From RGIG1828 sp045592485 (lineage in GTDB: Bacteria > Bacillota > Clostridia > UMGS1810), in contig JAZNUS010000221.1 in assembly GCA_045592485.1 (NCBI GenBank), positions 1 to 6,958 of the forward strand: 6,958 bases of DNA, in the 5' to 3' direction. Positions within the stretch are counted from its first letter, which is position 1. Every line of letters starts with the position of its first letter. Shown in pieces: positions 6,396 to 6,958 of the stretch. The position numbers and the translations under genes are program-made. The notes below the pieces were generated by a model. The model saw only the letters and a program-made list of their open reading frames with translations, was not told the DNA's origin and made no database searches.

Positions 6396-6437
6396 GTGCA
6401 TTTTTGACAAAGTGGGGGCAAAACACCACAAATGCAC
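6396..6437. repeat. Inverted repeat upstream of the G5/3D promoter
   Basis: GTGCATTT (6396-6403) and AAATGCAC (6430-6437) are perfect 8-bp inverted arms 26 bp apart. Inside them GTGG at 6412-6415 can pair with CCAC at 6426-6429, giving an extended imperfect cruciform. It lies about 20 bp upstream of the -35 box, so it is not in the transcript from that promoter. It could be a regulator site or the remains of an upstream RNA structure. Confidence 0.4.
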
Positions 6438-6746
6438 CCTTTTGTAGGTGATTTTCCCTTAAATCCACTGTTTTCAGGGGATAAATCGTTTATTTAATTA
6501 TTATTCTGATGTTAATTAAAAATTACGAAATTGTTACGATTCGACATTTTTTTGGTCATTGTGAACAAATTTTAAGATGCTTTTTAGTCAAGATGTGGTG
6601 GTTAAAAATTCCCGAACTCCCAAGATGTTGATTATATATATGCGTATAGGCAATATCTCCTTTTTGCAGTTTGCGAATTTAAGTTGATTTTTAATTTTTT
6701 AAACTGTATATTGTTCATTTTCGCATTTTCAAATTTTTCAGAAATC
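6438..6746. other. AT-rich intergenic spacer, no gene recognised
   Basis: No reading frame of convincing length or with a proper ribosome binding site is visible on either strand. Stop codons are frequent and the composition is very A/T-rich. The word CAAGATGT occurs twice (6589-6596 and 6621-6628). A possible weak plus-strand promoter is at 6684-6712 (TTGATT, 17 bp, TATATT). Otherwise I see nothing in it. Confidence 0.5.
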
Positions 6747-6796
6747 AAAAAAAGCCTTATTTCAAGGAATTTTCATCCTTAAAATAAGACTTTTTT
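6747..6796 (-). terminator. Long terminator hairpin for a minus-strand transcript entering from the right
   Basis: Arms 6748-6768 and 6776-6796 pair over 21 positions around a 7-base loop. The two non-Watson-Crick positions (6755/6789 and 6763/6781) are G-U wobbles on minus-strand RNA but C-A mismatches on plus-strand RNA. The minus strand ends in seven T (6753-6747). It therefore most likely terminates leftward transcription from beyond base 6958. The plus strand also ends in T6, so weak two-way action is possible. Confidence 0.75.
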
Positions 6797-6797
6797 C

Positions 6798-6848
6798 AGC
6801 CTTAACGATCAACACTAAAGGCTAGCCTTAGCAACCAACACTAAAGGC
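6798..6848 (-). repeat. Two tandem 25-bp repeats, each a hairpin
   Basis: Copy 1 (6798-6822) and copy 2 (6824-6848) match at 22 of 25 positions, with one base between them. On the minus strand each folds into a hairpin: GCCTT pairs with AAGGC, then after a one-base bulge AG pairs with the other side. Of the three differences, two fall in the loop. The third changes a G-C pair to a G-U pair, so pairing is kept. The junction contains a perfect 12-bp palindrome at 6818-6829. There are no CRISPR-type spacers. Confidence 0.65.
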
Positions 6849-6849
6849 G

Positions 6850-6955
6850 GTTTTAAAATATAAATTTCGCCTCACCCATCGTTAAAATACTCGGAAATAT
6901 TAACATATTCCCTGCGTTTTTGCCTTGATTGAGACAAAATTTATTATTTTAAAAC
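6850..6955 (-). other. Long imperfect inverted repeat / structured RNA candidate
   Basis: Left arm 6850-6873 pairs with right arm 6931-6955 over 24 positions with a single bulged base (6944). The two exceptions to Watson-Crick pairing (6868/6936 and 6870/6934) are G-U on minus-strand RNA and C-A on plus-strand RNA. The 57-base loop contains a further 7-bp hairpin (6893-6911, one bulge). No protein-coding frame fits; the longest minus-strand stretch without stops here is about 20 codons. It is followed on the minus strand by the tandem hairpins and the terminator. It may be a non-coding RNA, the 3' untranslated end of an outside gene, or a small mobile repeat (MITE-like). The element may continue past the window edge. 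Confidence 0.5.
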
Positions 6956-6958
6956 TCC

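Noticed and set aside
6588..6653. Minus-strand 21-codon frame starting with TTG after GGAG
   Set aside because: The spacing to the start is only 3 bases, the start codon is weak, the product is unremarkable, and such short frames are expected by chance.
6798..6848. CRISPR array
   Set aside because: There are only two repeats separated by a single base, with no spacers and no cas genes.

Overview
This window looks like chromosomal DNA from a low-GC Gram-positive bacterium, most likely a gut- or rumen-type Clostridia (Oscillospiraceae/Ruminococcaceae-like). The lineage is inferred from four things: the AT-rich composition, strong AGGAGG-type ribosome binding sites, a stand-alone RecD2 helicase, and an exported G5/3D cell-wall protein of the kind found in Firmicutes. 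No species can be named from the sequence alone. All four protein genes I can support, and nearly all the regulatory signals, read on the minus strand (right to left).

Layout, in order of transcription. The right edge (about 6747-6958) holds a non-coding, strongly structured element: a long 24-bp inverted repeat, two tandem 25-bp repeats that each fold into a hairpin, and a long terminator hairpin. It probably ends a transcript that enters from beyond the window. Next is a largely empty AT-rich spacer (about 6438-6746), then an inverted repeat and a sigma-70-type promoter for a secreted DUF348-G5-3D protein (5235-6302), which has its own terminator (5198-5230).

Immediately after this, a perfect-consensus promoter (TTGACA, 17 bp, TATAAT) drives a tight three-gene operon: recD2 (2875-5112), a ComF-type phosphoribosyltransferase gene (2190-2924), and an ABC-F ATPase gene (311-2227). 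Each gene overlaps the next by tens of bases, so translational coupling is likely. The first two products have DNA-metabolism connections (helicase, competence family); the ABC-F protein should act on the ribosome.

The left 280 bases look like the control region of a ribosomal RNA operon whose genes lie beyond the left edge. There are two tandem extended -10 promoters, an AT-rich UP-like stretch, and a good match to the Firmicutes rRNA antitermination boxA. A terminator-shaped hairpin sits between the ABC-F gene and this region and overlaps the predicted start of the upstream rRNA-type promoter.

Most of the window is ordinary housekeeping sequence. The parts most worth a second look are the structured element at the right edge and the promoter/hairpin overlap at the left edge.
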